Source of the DNA: Turritopsis dohrnii
Taxonomy: Eukaryota; Cnidaria; Hydrozoa; Anthoathecata; Oceaniidae
Reading direction: 5' to 3'
Length of the DNA: 64,000 nt
NCBI GenBank assembly: GCA_027922465.2
Contig: BQMF02000300.1
Span: 310,001-374,000, forward strand
Positions 34,666 to 45,042 of this stretch are shown here, piece after piece (position 1 is the stretch's first letter; each line of letters begins with the position of its first letter). A program made the translations under genes and the position numbers. Below the pieces are notes generated by a model. The model was not told the origin of the DNA. It saw only the letters and a program-made list of their open reading frames with translations, and made no database searches.

Positions 34666-35685
34666 GATTGTCTTTCATGTGTCGAATTAAGTACATGGCG
34701 CACCTTAAAATGTGCAAAAGCTACATTTACAATGAGCACAGATGGCAGTGTAGTGCATAATAGGGAGTTTAAGAAACTACGAAGACGTGAGGAAAGAAAA
34801 CAAAATAAGTAGACTATTATCAAATGAATGTTTGAAGAATTGACTTTTGTTAGAGAAACTATTCGACAGATAAATTCATAATGACTGGAAAGTTATCAAG
34901 TTGAGAAAAAATCTGCATGAGAAAAAAAATATTTCACCCTAAAATCACGTCCCCGTTGTCAGCACGACTTCAAAACATGACTTTTCACGTTGTGTATGAA
35001 ACGTGCGAATTTGCTAATGATCTAATTATCTCACAAAATTTTCTCAGTAGTGCCGTTGTAAAAAGTAAATGAATTCCGCAAAGAAACAAAGCTTTTGTTT
35101 CGAGTCACGTCGCCGTCTTCGTTACCGTTGCAACTTCTTAAACTCCTAAATTTTGGTGCTAGGAATGCGTGTAGAATGGATTTTAGTCCGAACTTCACTC
35201 CAAGAATTCACTATCTCATTTATATTAACCAATAGTTAATCTAAGTTTTGATAATTCGCGACTTGTTAGTCGAAAACTACAAATGGGAATAATTTCTTCT
35301 AGCCATTTTCAGTAAATTTTTCCCCCTATTTCCCCCTTTATTTTGATCATACCTTTTATTAGGTCCATCAGAGCATCCTGTTTACTAATCGATAGTATCC
35401 CGCAATAAAATTTGACATTTCTTATATGTCACCAATTATGGCTAAATAGTGTTAAAAAATTTAAGGCGACATTGAAATCCGACTTAAAAATTTGTGGCGA
35501 CACGCTTTGAACCAACTTGCAACTATCAGACATTAAAGATCATAGATGGCCTCTGCATAATGCAAAGACCCTTGTAAAAGAAAAAGTTGGCGACAAAAAT
35601 GTCGTTATGAGTTTTTTTTATTAGAATAATGTTGTCAACCTTAATTTACATTTTCAGTAATGTCGACTAAATGTGTAAATTAGTA
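34666..35685. other. Intergenic, nothing recognised
   Basis: No ORF with recognisable motifs or repeat family seen. A (TA)n microsatellite starts at about 35686. Confidence 0.5.
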
Positions 35686-35719
<34 letters not shown>

Positions 35720-35753
35720 AAATGTCCAGTGTGTGTGTTGTGTTTGAATTATT

Positions 35754-35823
35754 AATTTTCGATATCTTACATATCTTTATCAAGTTTTTGAACTTGATAA
35801 AGATATGTAAGATATCGAAAATT
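35754..35823. repeat. Perfect 33-bp inverted repeat, 4-nt loop
   Basis: Arms 35754-35786 and 35791-35823 are exact inverse complements (CGATATCTTACATATC / GATATGTAAGATATCG within them) around a TTTG loop. The structure sits between (TA)n tracts 43 bp before the Helitron start at 35866. It could be a small foldback element, a cruciform-prone palindrome or a pre-miRNA-like hairpin; nothing in the sequence discriminates these. Confidence 0.85.
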
Positions 35824-35865
35824 CGTGAAGACATGTGTTTTTAACTGTTCATATATATATATATA

Positions 35866-38502
35866 TCTTATTATAATAATCCGCGATTGTGCATCCCACT
35901 TTTATTTTAGAGAGTGACATATTTGTTTTTTTTTCACGGTCAAAACCTTCTTATTTTTTCCCTTTTCGTCGTAAAACCACGTCAAGGCGAGAATGCTTTT
36001 TTTGGTTTTCCGCGATTAGTATATGCTCCTCCGTTTTGTTATTTTTGGTTTGCGCAGTGGAAATCAGCCGAAAAACGTCTTTGGAGGAGTGCGAGCAATG
36101 CAATGTTAATCGTTCGAAATTTGTCAACGATCATTTCGTGAGCAAGAAACTTCGTGAAGAAGACGTGTTTCTTTTTGTATACGAATATTTTAATTTAAAT
36201 TTGATTGTTTTAGGCAGCAAATCGACGAAAGAACTGACGAAGAAACACAGGTTTGTATGCACGAAGGTATTGTTATTATTATAAAACGTTTTATTATCGT
36301 TTGTTTACAATGAAAAATCATATTTAGATATACAGAAGAAGTGCAGTGAAGTTTTTAAAAATTAGCTGCAGAAAGATCGAACGAACAAAAGGTATTATTA
36401 TAAAACTGTTATTTTTGATTAATAGAAGAACAAGTTAGTATTTAAATGTATTTAAATGTTTGTTTACGTTTTAGTTATCAATTTATTGTTAAACTTTTAT
36501 TGTTATTGTATTTTAGATTTTATTTTAGATTAATAAAAGAACAGGTATAACCACATGCTTAGGTGAGTTTTTAAACAGATGTTGTTTTTTATATATAGGT
36601 TTTTTCAGAGGAAAACGAAACGAAGAACGAGATGAAGAAAGTCTATTTTTATTTTACGAGCTGTTTACGTATTTCTTTTTATAGTTATCAAATAGTTATG
36701 GGAGTGCAGGAGTAGAGTAGTGTAGATGAAGTTGAAGTTGTTTAAAAATGGCTGCAGAAAGGATGCTGTTTATTTACATTGGTGAAGAAAATGGTTATAC
36801 TTCTTTTTTCGGAGAGAAATTGTTTGGAAAAGATATAAAGTAATATACGTAAGTACATGAGTCAAACGGATTTAGTAAATACAGCGTTAAAAGAGAGTAA
36901 AAACAGAGTTAAAACGATCAAATCATTAAGATGCATGTCCCTTGAGAAGTCAATGATTTGTTTTGGTAACGAAGTTGCTGTTCCTTATTTTATTTAATTC
37001 AAAATGGCTCCACAGTTATGAAGTGAAGTTACGAAGAAAGCATTTTTATGACTTTCACTGTATAAAAATGGTATTGGAATTTCAATAGAAAGCAAAGAGA
37101 AAGTGTATCTTTACATTAGGAAAGTATGCTGGAAAGTTAATCGAGTGTTATTAATTTGTTTACAGGTATGAAATACAGAAAGTAAAAGAGTTTAGAAGTG
37201 TTTGATAATGGCTACAGAACATGATCAATATTGTTTACTATCATGATGATGTGAATTGGTATTGAAAGGTAAAGTTATCTAAACTAAATAGTTAACTAAA
37301 TAGTATCTATTTAGTTAAACACAGTTAGATTAGTGGATAAATAAAGGATAAGAGGGATGTTTAGTTTACTGTTGTGTTTTGAATTTTCCAGCAGAGAGGA
37401 GCTTTGAACTGGAAATAAAAAATGGCTCCACGAATGTTTTCATATGTTAAAAATTTTTCAGCTATACTAATTCTGTCATCACGTTTGTGTTTTTAATTAT
37501 TATTTTTAAGGTTAATACATTTTCAAAGTTTCTTTTACTTTGTTTTGTTTTTCTTTAGATTTCGTCATAGCATGATTAGATTTTTTGTATATGTTTTTTT
37601 AATGTTTTGATCTGTTAAAATAGAAATGAAGCACATGATGGGTTATAATGTCGAGAGGGTTACTTAAGATTTACTTACTTAATGACTGTGCAATGAAACT
37701 ATCTTACAAAAAATAAGTGTTGTTGGCTGTATTTTTCTTAAGTTTATATTTTATCGCGTTTATGCATATTTTGTGTTATGGTAATCGTTTACGTACTATG
37801 CCTAGGTATATAACTTTGAATTTATGATTTTATTTGTGACTTTTTATCTTTTGTGTAAATTTTTCTTCTTAGTTATTGTTTTTAGGATAAATACGTACTT
37901 GAATTTCCTTTTTTTTTTTGTTTCTTTTTTTTTTCGGTATTACAATTGAAACATTATTCTTTTAGGCAATAATAAAAAAAGCATAAAGAAATGAAACTCA
38001 TGGTTTTAATCATGATGTTGATGGTTTTGGGAAGAACTAACTATATCATTTCAAAAATTCATTAATGGTTGCAGTCCAGAAGTAACTTTTGAACAAAAGA
38101 AAAAGTTGGAAGGTATCATTTTTGTAATATTATTCAATGTTTGGTTTTGTATGTCTTAGTAAACAGTTCTGTGTTATATATTGCATATTTTTACATTAAA
38201 GTTACTTCTCTTCTGCGTATGAATATATATTCTGAGCCATGTTGCTATTTGTTTCTGTTTTAAGTTTTCTGAATGTAAGAAATGAATTAAAAAATTAATG
38301 CCTGAAAAGAAACTTTTCCAAGAGTTAAATTCTGCGACACAACGCATACTGAACATGGGTGGCGAGCGACGCCTCCTGGGATGTTTTTGAGTTGCGATTC
38401 TATGATTTATTTTTTCATCACAGGGTACGTACACAGGAATGGTGGATTTGACCTAATGTTTTCGAAGTTAAGTTCGGTAAAAAGTTTTTACCCGGGATAC
38501 TA

Positions 38503-38503
<1 letters not shown>
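35866..38503 (+). mobile_element. Non-autonomous Helitron, 2638 bp
   Basis: Begins TCTTATTATAATAATCCGCG and ends with hairpin GGTAAAAAGTTTTTACC, an 11-nt spacer and CTAG (38500-38503). The left flank is A, the right flank T, within a (TA)n tract. No Rep/helicase ORF. About 130 bp before the end it retains a GC-rich terminator of the other class (ACATGGGTGGCGAGCGACGC, near 38355) that lacks its CTAG, so it carries two terminators in series. Its first 400 bp and last 250 bp closely match the minus-strand Helitron at 54233-57067. Short ORFs near 35889-36284 are shared with that copy but have no recognisable domain. Confidence 0.85.

Positions 38504-38542
<39 letters not shown>
38504..38542. repeat. 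(TA)n microsatellite
   Basis: Continuous TA dinucleotides immediately after the Helitron end; together with the TA tract before 35866 it was probably one tract split by the insertion. Confidence 0.8.
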
Positions 38543-38547
<5 letters not shown>

Positions 38548-39624
38548 CTAATATCATCAAGTCATTGCTAATATTATTAATACTGGTCAAATTATAGAAG
38601 CCATAGTTCCATTTTCCTTAGATTTTTGGAAACCTCATTTTTTCAAAGAATCTCCAAAGTTTTTATGATAGTCCTCCACAAAATATGCAAAACTCCTCCT
38701 CGAATATACTCAAATCTCCTCCTTTTTTGATACTGAAAGTATGTGCGAACCCTGGGAAGTGTTCAGTGTGTTTTTTGAACATGTCCATAACTTTAGGGTG
38801 TTTTGACATGTGTCTTCTCAACAAAAACAAAACAAATTTTGTATATATATATACCTCATCTATTTTGCTCTTCTTTGATGGTGGTTCAAGTTTCTTCTCG
38901 AGTTCTTCAAATTCAGGTTTTGTATCTACAGTATTGATGTGTGGGTATTTCAGTTAAAAAAATAGAATTTAAAGTCCCTTATTTGTATGTAATAGATTTT
39001 GTGTTCAATGAAAAAAATCCTTGTTCTTTCTTCTTGTCCTTCCCATTTCCCGGAGAAAATTTCCCCGAACCCTGACCACCTAGGCCTTTTTCGGGAGATT
39101 TTTCCTGATACTTTTTACTTGTAATTTAGTTATTTGTTGAAAAATATACCTGCTAAAGCCAGTATAACAACGTCGAAGTACTCTCTTTTATATTTCACTG
39201 CACATTTGTTGTCTATCGTGACATCACCAAAAATTGTTGAGATCACGTAAATTTCCATGCTCTGGTCAACATTGAACCTCACCAGCGCATATTTGGATAA
39301 TTTCGGTATCCTTCTCGTAGTTTTGGCAACCAGTTAATTATATCCGAGCTGATGAATCGTGTTGTGATAAACATAAAATTATACCCGCTCTGATGAATTG
39401 TGTTGTTATGATAAACAATGTTTTATTCTTGGGTGGTTTTTACTAGCACGCGTGATTTAAAAAATAAGCAAATTTGAGTGTGAATCGAAAATTGATAGAA
39501 GATACTGCATTGCGTAGTTGTGTAAGTACGAGGAGAAACCAGGTGTTAAGAATTCGAATTTTTAAGATATGCCTGGAAACATAATTTCATGTAAACATTA
39601 AATCGTGGCTAAACAATTACAGCT
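38543..39624. other. Intergenic, nothing recognised
   Basis: Contains a short TA microsatellite near 38843 and CCCGGAGAAAATTTCCCC-type patches near 39050. No gene or known element recognised. Confidence 0.45.
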
Positions 39625-40792
39625 ATGGATGTTGATGTGAATTGCGATATTGAGGAATCCACCAAAATTACTGAATTTCTTTCAGACGAATGCGGATGTC
39701 AGTATGGTCCTAGCAAAACGAGCTGTATAAATCAATTTTCCCGATCTGCTGTAGAGTTCTCAAGGAACTCAATGAAGAGTTGACGACAGAAGAAAAAGAC
39801 CTTTTTATTCTGTCTTATTTATTCACTGCCCGGCCATCAAACCTAATTGGAAAAACTAGTACATACATACATTATTCTCTTCATGGACACCAAGTTTGCC
39901 GAACAACATTTCTTTTTATAGTCGATGTATCGCTGAAGAAATTTACAAACTTGTGCAAACACTACGATACCAATGGAGTACAACCCAGAATTCATGGAAA
40001 TACAAAACGCACACGACTTTGATACGAAACAATACGTTAAAACATTTATCACAAACTATGCAGAGGAACATGGCGTAATTTTACCCGGTCGGATACCCGG
40101 TTTTAAGGATTCTTCTGTGACCTTGCTATCATCTGCAGAAATGAAGAAGCAGATCTGGGAATTTTATAAAGAATCGTGTTTAAAGGCAAATACATAGTTT
40201 GTGTCATATTCTCGTTTCACTCTTCTTTGGAGTGAGTTGATACCTTCTGTTGTCGTTGCCAAGCCCATGAGTGACCTCTGTGCAACATGTCAGGCTAACA
40301 ATACCTTGGTTTTCTGAAGTGCCAATAAATCAATGGAGGAGAAATCTGCCACACTATTGGAACAAATAAAACATTTAGAAAAGGCTAAAAAGGAACTAGA
40401 TTATTATAGGAGCCAATGTTCCTTGGCAAGAGAAGATATTCAGAAAAGGATTAACTACATCCCACAATCCAAGAATCCACCTTGCTCATTTGATGGCACA
40501 GCACACTACAGCTGGGATTATGCCCAGCAACTCCATTATCCCCAAATCCTGTTCCAGCCAGGAACCCTTTATTTTAAAACTCCCAGAAAATGCAATGTTT
40601 TTGGCATATGCAATGATGGAACAAATATTCAAACAACATACCTGATAGATGAAATTGTTCACACAGGGAAAGGTGCCAATGTCACTATATCTTTCATACA
40701 TAACTACTTTTTGGAGCATGGAGCTGGTGGGAAAGTAGCTAACATTCATGCTGATAATTGCGCAGGTACGTACCTCCCTAAAATAAGGATAC

Positions 40793-42205
40793 CTTATATA
40801 AAAAAAAAAGTCGGGATTTATTTTAGTCGGGGAAAATTTTGGGCGGGGAAAAATTTAGTCACCTCGAGAAATTTTAGTCACTTTTCCCCGACCAAAATTT
40901 CGAAATTAGTCGCTTTTCCCCGACTAAAATTTCTAAATAAGTCACTTTTCCCTGACCAAAATTTGCAATACAAGTAGAAAATGGAACACAATTTTTGTCG
41001 ACACTTTCAATTTGAACTAAAAATTATATTACAAAACTAGTATCCCGGGTAAAAACTTTTTACCGAACTTAACTTCGAAAACATTAGGTCAAATCCATCA
41101 TTCCCGTGTACCTACCCCGTGACGAAAAAGTAAATCATAGAATCGCAACTCAAAAGTGTACCTGTGTTGTAGAGCTATGTTGTAGTAACTCGCATAAAAG
41201 TTTTTTATGGGTTTTACCTGCGAAAATAATGTGTTAAATCCTGTGTGCGAACCCCGTGACGAAAAATTAAATCACCGAATTGGAAATGGAAAGTGTACCT
41301 ATGTTGTAGAGCTCGAAAAACTGATCAAAAAAGTGTATGGGATCGTTTCGCTACGATCAACCTTTGCGGAGATATCGTCGATTAAAGATTTTGATGACGT
41401 CATATCCGCAGTACCAAATTAAATTTAGACCCACATGATGCGTCACCCTATCACCCGTATCGCTGACCCTAAAAAACGTCAGTTATCCCTATTGGTTCTC
41501 GAGATATTTCCCCAAAAACGTCGCGTTCGATTGGGGATGCAATGCAATGATTCCCCGTGATCATGAAAAAAACTGACGTCAAATGATGCCACGTGCTTTT
41601 GGAATGATCGTGAAAAAAGTGTCTCTCGCTCTACGTGGTTTTACGCGCACATAAGAGGACGATGACCGCAAATTAAAACTAAATATATCACTCTCTAAAA
41701 TAAAAGTGTGACACACAGCGCGGATTATTATAATAAGATAACTAATTAAGAGTTCAATCTAATACAATAACAGTTTTTGAGATTTGATCGTCATTATTTT
41801 CATCACTGGCATCCATATTGCTTTCACAAACATCAATTATATCTTCACTGACATCCATTTTATTTTCACTGACATCAATTTTGTTTCCCTTAATCGTAAC
41901 AGAAAAATCTGTATCGTCCTCATTGACTGATTCAACTTCATTCGATTCCCCTTCCTTTGCTTGACCGTCATAATTCCAGTCGAAAATCGATAGATAGACT
42001 CTACTTGAGATTATCAAAAATCGGGGAAAAGTTTCGGTTGGGGACTAAAAAATCGGGGAAATGTTTTGGGCGGGATTAAAAAAACCGGGGAAAATTTTTG
42101 GACGGGGAAATGAAAAATCGGATGAAATTTTTGGACGGGGAAAATTTTAGTCACTAGCCCAAAAATTAGTCACTTACCCCCGACTTTTTTTTCCCCAATA
42201 AGGTA
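40793..42205. mobile_element. Foldback element of G-rich minisatellite arms
   Basis: Both ends carry A-rich tracts followed by GTCGGG (left about 40793-40820, inverse at about 42180-42205). They lead into arms made of roughly 30-bp units such as AGTCACTTTTCCCCGACC, in inverted orientation at 40830-40975 and 42010-42170. The centre holds a Helitron (41037-41738). It lies entirely inside the intron of the transposase pseudogene. Boundaries are approximate. Confidence 0.55.
41037..41738 (-). mobile_element. Non-autonomous Helitron, 702 bp
   Basis: On the minus strand it starts TCTTATTATAATAATCCGCG (41738) and ends GGTAAAAAGTTTTTACC plus 11 nt plus CTAG (41040-41037). Flanks are A and T. Its interior shares the block GTTGTAGAGCTCGAAAA… (41305 onward) with the elements at 53694-54232 and 48966-50853. 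No coding capacity. Confidence 0.85.
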
Positions 42206-42810
42206 CATGCTTTGACAATGGAGGTTTTCGCTATCTAAAATGTTATTGCTGTTTAGTGCAAAATAAAAACAACTTTGTGCTGTGGTACCTGGTTTGGCGC
42301 TGTATGGTTGGCCTTCATCACCACATCGAGTATTCGTTTATGTTAGTTGGACATACCAAGTTCAGTTGTGACAGATGTTTCGGGGTTCTGAAAAAACAAA
42401 CATCTGTCACTGAGCTTTGGACATTGTATGATATCGCACGATGTTGTGATAACTCTGGATCATGCAATAAAGCAAAACTTGTTGGTACTCACACTGGTAG
42501 GGTGCTTGTACCCACATATGACTGGGTATCAATGCTTTCCAATTATTTCAGAAGAGTCGACAAAATAACTTCCTTTCACCATTTTCATATTAGTTACTTA
42601 GAACCAGGAACAGTGTATTGCCATGAAAGCCTCGAATCTGATCCTGTCAAAATCAATGTCTTAAAGAAAAATGTGAACTTTGAATTTAAAGAACCAGAAG
42701 TTATAGAACCAGATGGCTTTTCTCCTGCTAGGATGAACTACCTATATAACGAAATAAGACCATTTTGCGCCGAAGGAACAGAAGATGCTGTTGCACCTAA
42801 GCCATCGTAA

Positions 42811-43611
42811 TTTTGTTTCTTTCTTGAGTATGAGTAAGGCAAAACACCATTAAATATTCTGAATAAAAAAGTTCTGTACATGGGTATAAAAGGAACTCAG
42901 AGTTTTCTATTGGTGATGTGGCTGGGAAGTCTATTTGTTTTTTGCGATTAATTACGTTATTATTTGTTTACATGAAAGATTATGCAAAAATTTTACTTAT
43001 TGAATAAAATGTGAGCGCATGGTGCTTAGAATACCTGTCCGTTTTCATGGTGTTAAATTTAAAACAAAAACGTGATTTTTTTCCCTTACTCACACCTGAG
43101 TGATACAAGAAGTTGTTTCCAATTTTTTGAAAGTTCATCACTTTATTATTGTAGTTTAGATGAAAAATATCAATTGTTAGAGGAAATAGAGAATAAAAGA
43201 AACACGAGAAACAAATTTTCTTTTACTTTTCCACAGGCTATAACGGTAATCAACGATTGAAACAGATAACAACATAGACTCAAGGCATAAATTACTAGTA
43301 ACTGCACGCAACTTAATGTTTTCTTACCCAGCGTGAAATTTGATGCGTAAACATGCTAGTTGTCATTTTTTTGTGGATTACTGTATTTTCTCAAATAGAA
43401 GCCGAACTCGAATAGAAGCTGCAGTTTTGATATTGAACTGATGAGCCTATTATCACTTGGGATCATATTGGTGAAATAAAATAATATGTATTATTGACAC
43501 TAGCCTAATAGAAACTGCCCTCAAATAGAAACTAAAACACACACAAGAAAACAAATTATTTAAAAAACAAAATACGGTATTCGTCAATACCAAACTTTAG
43601 GATTCCTGGAC
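42811..43611. other. Intergenic, nothing recognised
   Basis: No ORF with recognisable motif or known repeat. AT-rich throughout. Confidence 0.45.
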
Positions 43612-43800
43612 TTTAGGGCCGATTTTAGGATTTACAAGAATCGATTTTAAGACTTACAAGAATCGATTTTAAGATTCATTAGAAGAATCAATTTTAAGAT
43701 TCACAAGAATCGATTTTAAGATTCTAAATTTGGAAAAATCGATTTACCTAAATCAATTTTGGGATTTCAAAATCCAAAAATCGATTAAGCGATTTAAATC
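43612..43800. repeat. Minisatellite of AATCGATTTTAAGA units
   Basis: ACAAGAATCGATTTTAAGA recurs at about 43638, 43663 and 43707 with degenerate copies around it. The unit contains the palindrome ATCGAT, and the 3' part (AAATCGATT, GCGATTTAAATCGC) is also palindromic. Confidence 0.6.
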
Positions 43801-43844
43801 GCTTAAACGATTGTTATCCTTTTCCCTGAAATCGTCACATATAT

Positions 43845-43984
43845 AATCTGAGCCATGTTGCTATTTGTTTCTGTTTGAAATGAATTAAAAAATTAATGCC
43901 TGAAAAGAAACTTTTACATGAGTTAAACTCTGCGACACAACGCATACTGAACATGGGTGGCGAGCGACGACGCCTGGGCGGCTA
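43845..43984 (+). mobile_element. Helitron 3' fragment
   Basis: The sequence from about 43852 (CTGAGCCATGTTGCTATTTG) to GGGCGGCTA (43984) matches the 38235-38375 part of the Helitron at 35866-38503, ending in the GC-rich terminator. CTAG appears as CTA directly followed by the next element's TC. The 5' part of the element is missing. Confidence 0.6.
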
Positions 43985-44102
43985 TCTTATTATACTAATT
44001 CGCGTTGTGTGTCACACTTATCATTGCCCATTTTCATTTTATTTTTCGTGAACTGGACGCATACTGAACATGGGTGGCCAGCGACACCGCCTGGGCGGCT
44101 AG
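43985..44102 (+). mobile_element. 118-bp mini-Helitron
   Basis: Starts TCTTATTATACTAATTCGCG and ends ACCGCCTGGGCGGCTAG, so it keeps both canonical ends in only 118 bp. It is directly preceded by the Helitron 3' fragment and directly followed at 44103 by another Helitron start, giving a head-to-tail series on the plus strand. Confidence 0.75.
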
Positions 44103-44460
44103 TCTATATACTAATCACAAGTGTGCATCCGCTTTTTTCACGCTTTCACTCTCTAAAATTTCGGGTCGTTTTAGCAGTCACTTATTCATAATGGATTGTC
44201 AGACCACGGCGGTTAATATTTTTCTACGATTAGTATAGAGGAAAACATTGCATTGCATTTAATCGTTTCAAATGTTATGATTATTCGCGAGATCAAGAAA
44301 CAATAGACAACAACGAAAGTATTGCGCGAAGATTTATTAATGTTTTTAGGGTAAGTATGCTTTAGAGATTTTTAATTAAAAGAGTGAAGAGTTTTTCTCT
44401 ATTGACATAAGATATTTTTAACCATGGGAAACCATTGCATTGCATTTTCAATTTATACAA
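44103..44460 (+). mobile_element. Helitron 5' part
   Basis: TCTATATACTAATCACAAG at 44103 and the following 350 bp match the 5' region of the minus-strand Helitron at 52387-53693 (shared GTGTGCATCCGCTTTTTT, TTCGGGTCGTTTT, ATTCGCGAGATCAAGAAAC). No matching CTAG terminator was identified downstream, so the 3' boundary is unknown. Confidence 0.6.
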
Positions 44461-44879
44461 TTTATGTAAAAAGTGAAAAAGGTGGACGCACAGTGCGTAT
44501 TTTTTTTTGATGAATGAAAACCCGTAATCTACACGCTGTTCAAAACGGGATACTACATTCTAAACACTTAAACTTTATCATACTAAGCCTTTTTCTCTGT
44601 TCTGCTCACATAGATTAAAACCAGTAAACGAGTTACAGTACACGAGTTACTAGTTTGATAACTAAAATAACTAAATTTTACTATGATTTTACAGCAACTG
44701 ATAACCTACACAGGCACTACCTTTCTTTTAATAATCTAAAATGATCGACCTTGGTATGTGTACAAACCTGTGTTTCTTCGTCATATTCACAACCGATAAT
44801 GAAAATCCGTTATTAACGAACTAATTTTTTTCAAATTGTCAGCCAATCAAATGAGTGCATCTTAAGAATTTTCTTTTAT

Positions 44880-45042
44880 TAGTCAATGAAACTGATCAGC
44901 GGCGGGCTTCCCCATATACTAATCGTAAAAAAACTCTGTCACCTCTGCAAAAAGGGAAAAATAAGGTTTTGATCGTTTAAAAAACTAAATATGTCACTGT
45001 CTAAAAAAAGTCTAGCACACAACGCGTGTTAGTATAATAAGA
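44880..45042 (-). mobile_element. Helitron 5' end, minus strand
   Basis: Reading leftward from 45042 the sequence is TCTTATTATACTAACACGCG, the same 5' end class as 35866 and 57067, preceded by A. Its 3' end was not found, so the element is truncated or has an unrecognised terminator. With 44103 it forms an inverted arrangement of two 5' ends. Confidence 0.5.

Larger units (their letters stand above)
39625..42810 (+). pseudogene. DDE-like transposase gene, frameshifted, one intron
   Basis: Successive plus-strand segments in shifting frames form one decayed protein. MDVDVNCDIEES starts at 39625. It continues through LHGHQVCRTTF and HYDTNGVQPRIHGN to about 40010, then YAEEHGVILPGRIPGFKDSS to about 40197, MSDLCATCQ near 40270-40300, and 40333-40765 ending NIHADNCAG. 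After an intron (40766-42258, GTACGT…TTTAG) it resumes QNKNNFVLWYLVWR, MLVGHTKFSCDRCFG and VPTYDWVSML to a TAA at 42808-42810. The HADNCxGQNKN and GHTKF motifs mark a large invertebrate mobile-element family with presumed DDE/D chemistry. At least three frameshifts make it non-functional. The exact superfamily name is uncertain to me. Confidence 0.7.

Noticed and set aside
35889..36284. 131-codon frame conserved between the two long Helitrons (also 56686-57020)
   Set aside because: Overlapping frames are equally open in both copies and no domain is recognisable; sequence identity of the copies explains the shared frame.
43612..43800. CRISPR-like array
   Set aside because: Units are degenerate, adjacent and palindromic without unique spacers, in animal DNA.
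44646..44656. CTAG at about 44649 as the 3' end of the minus-strand Helitron starting at 45042
   Set aside because: No hairpin precedes it in the minus-strand direction.
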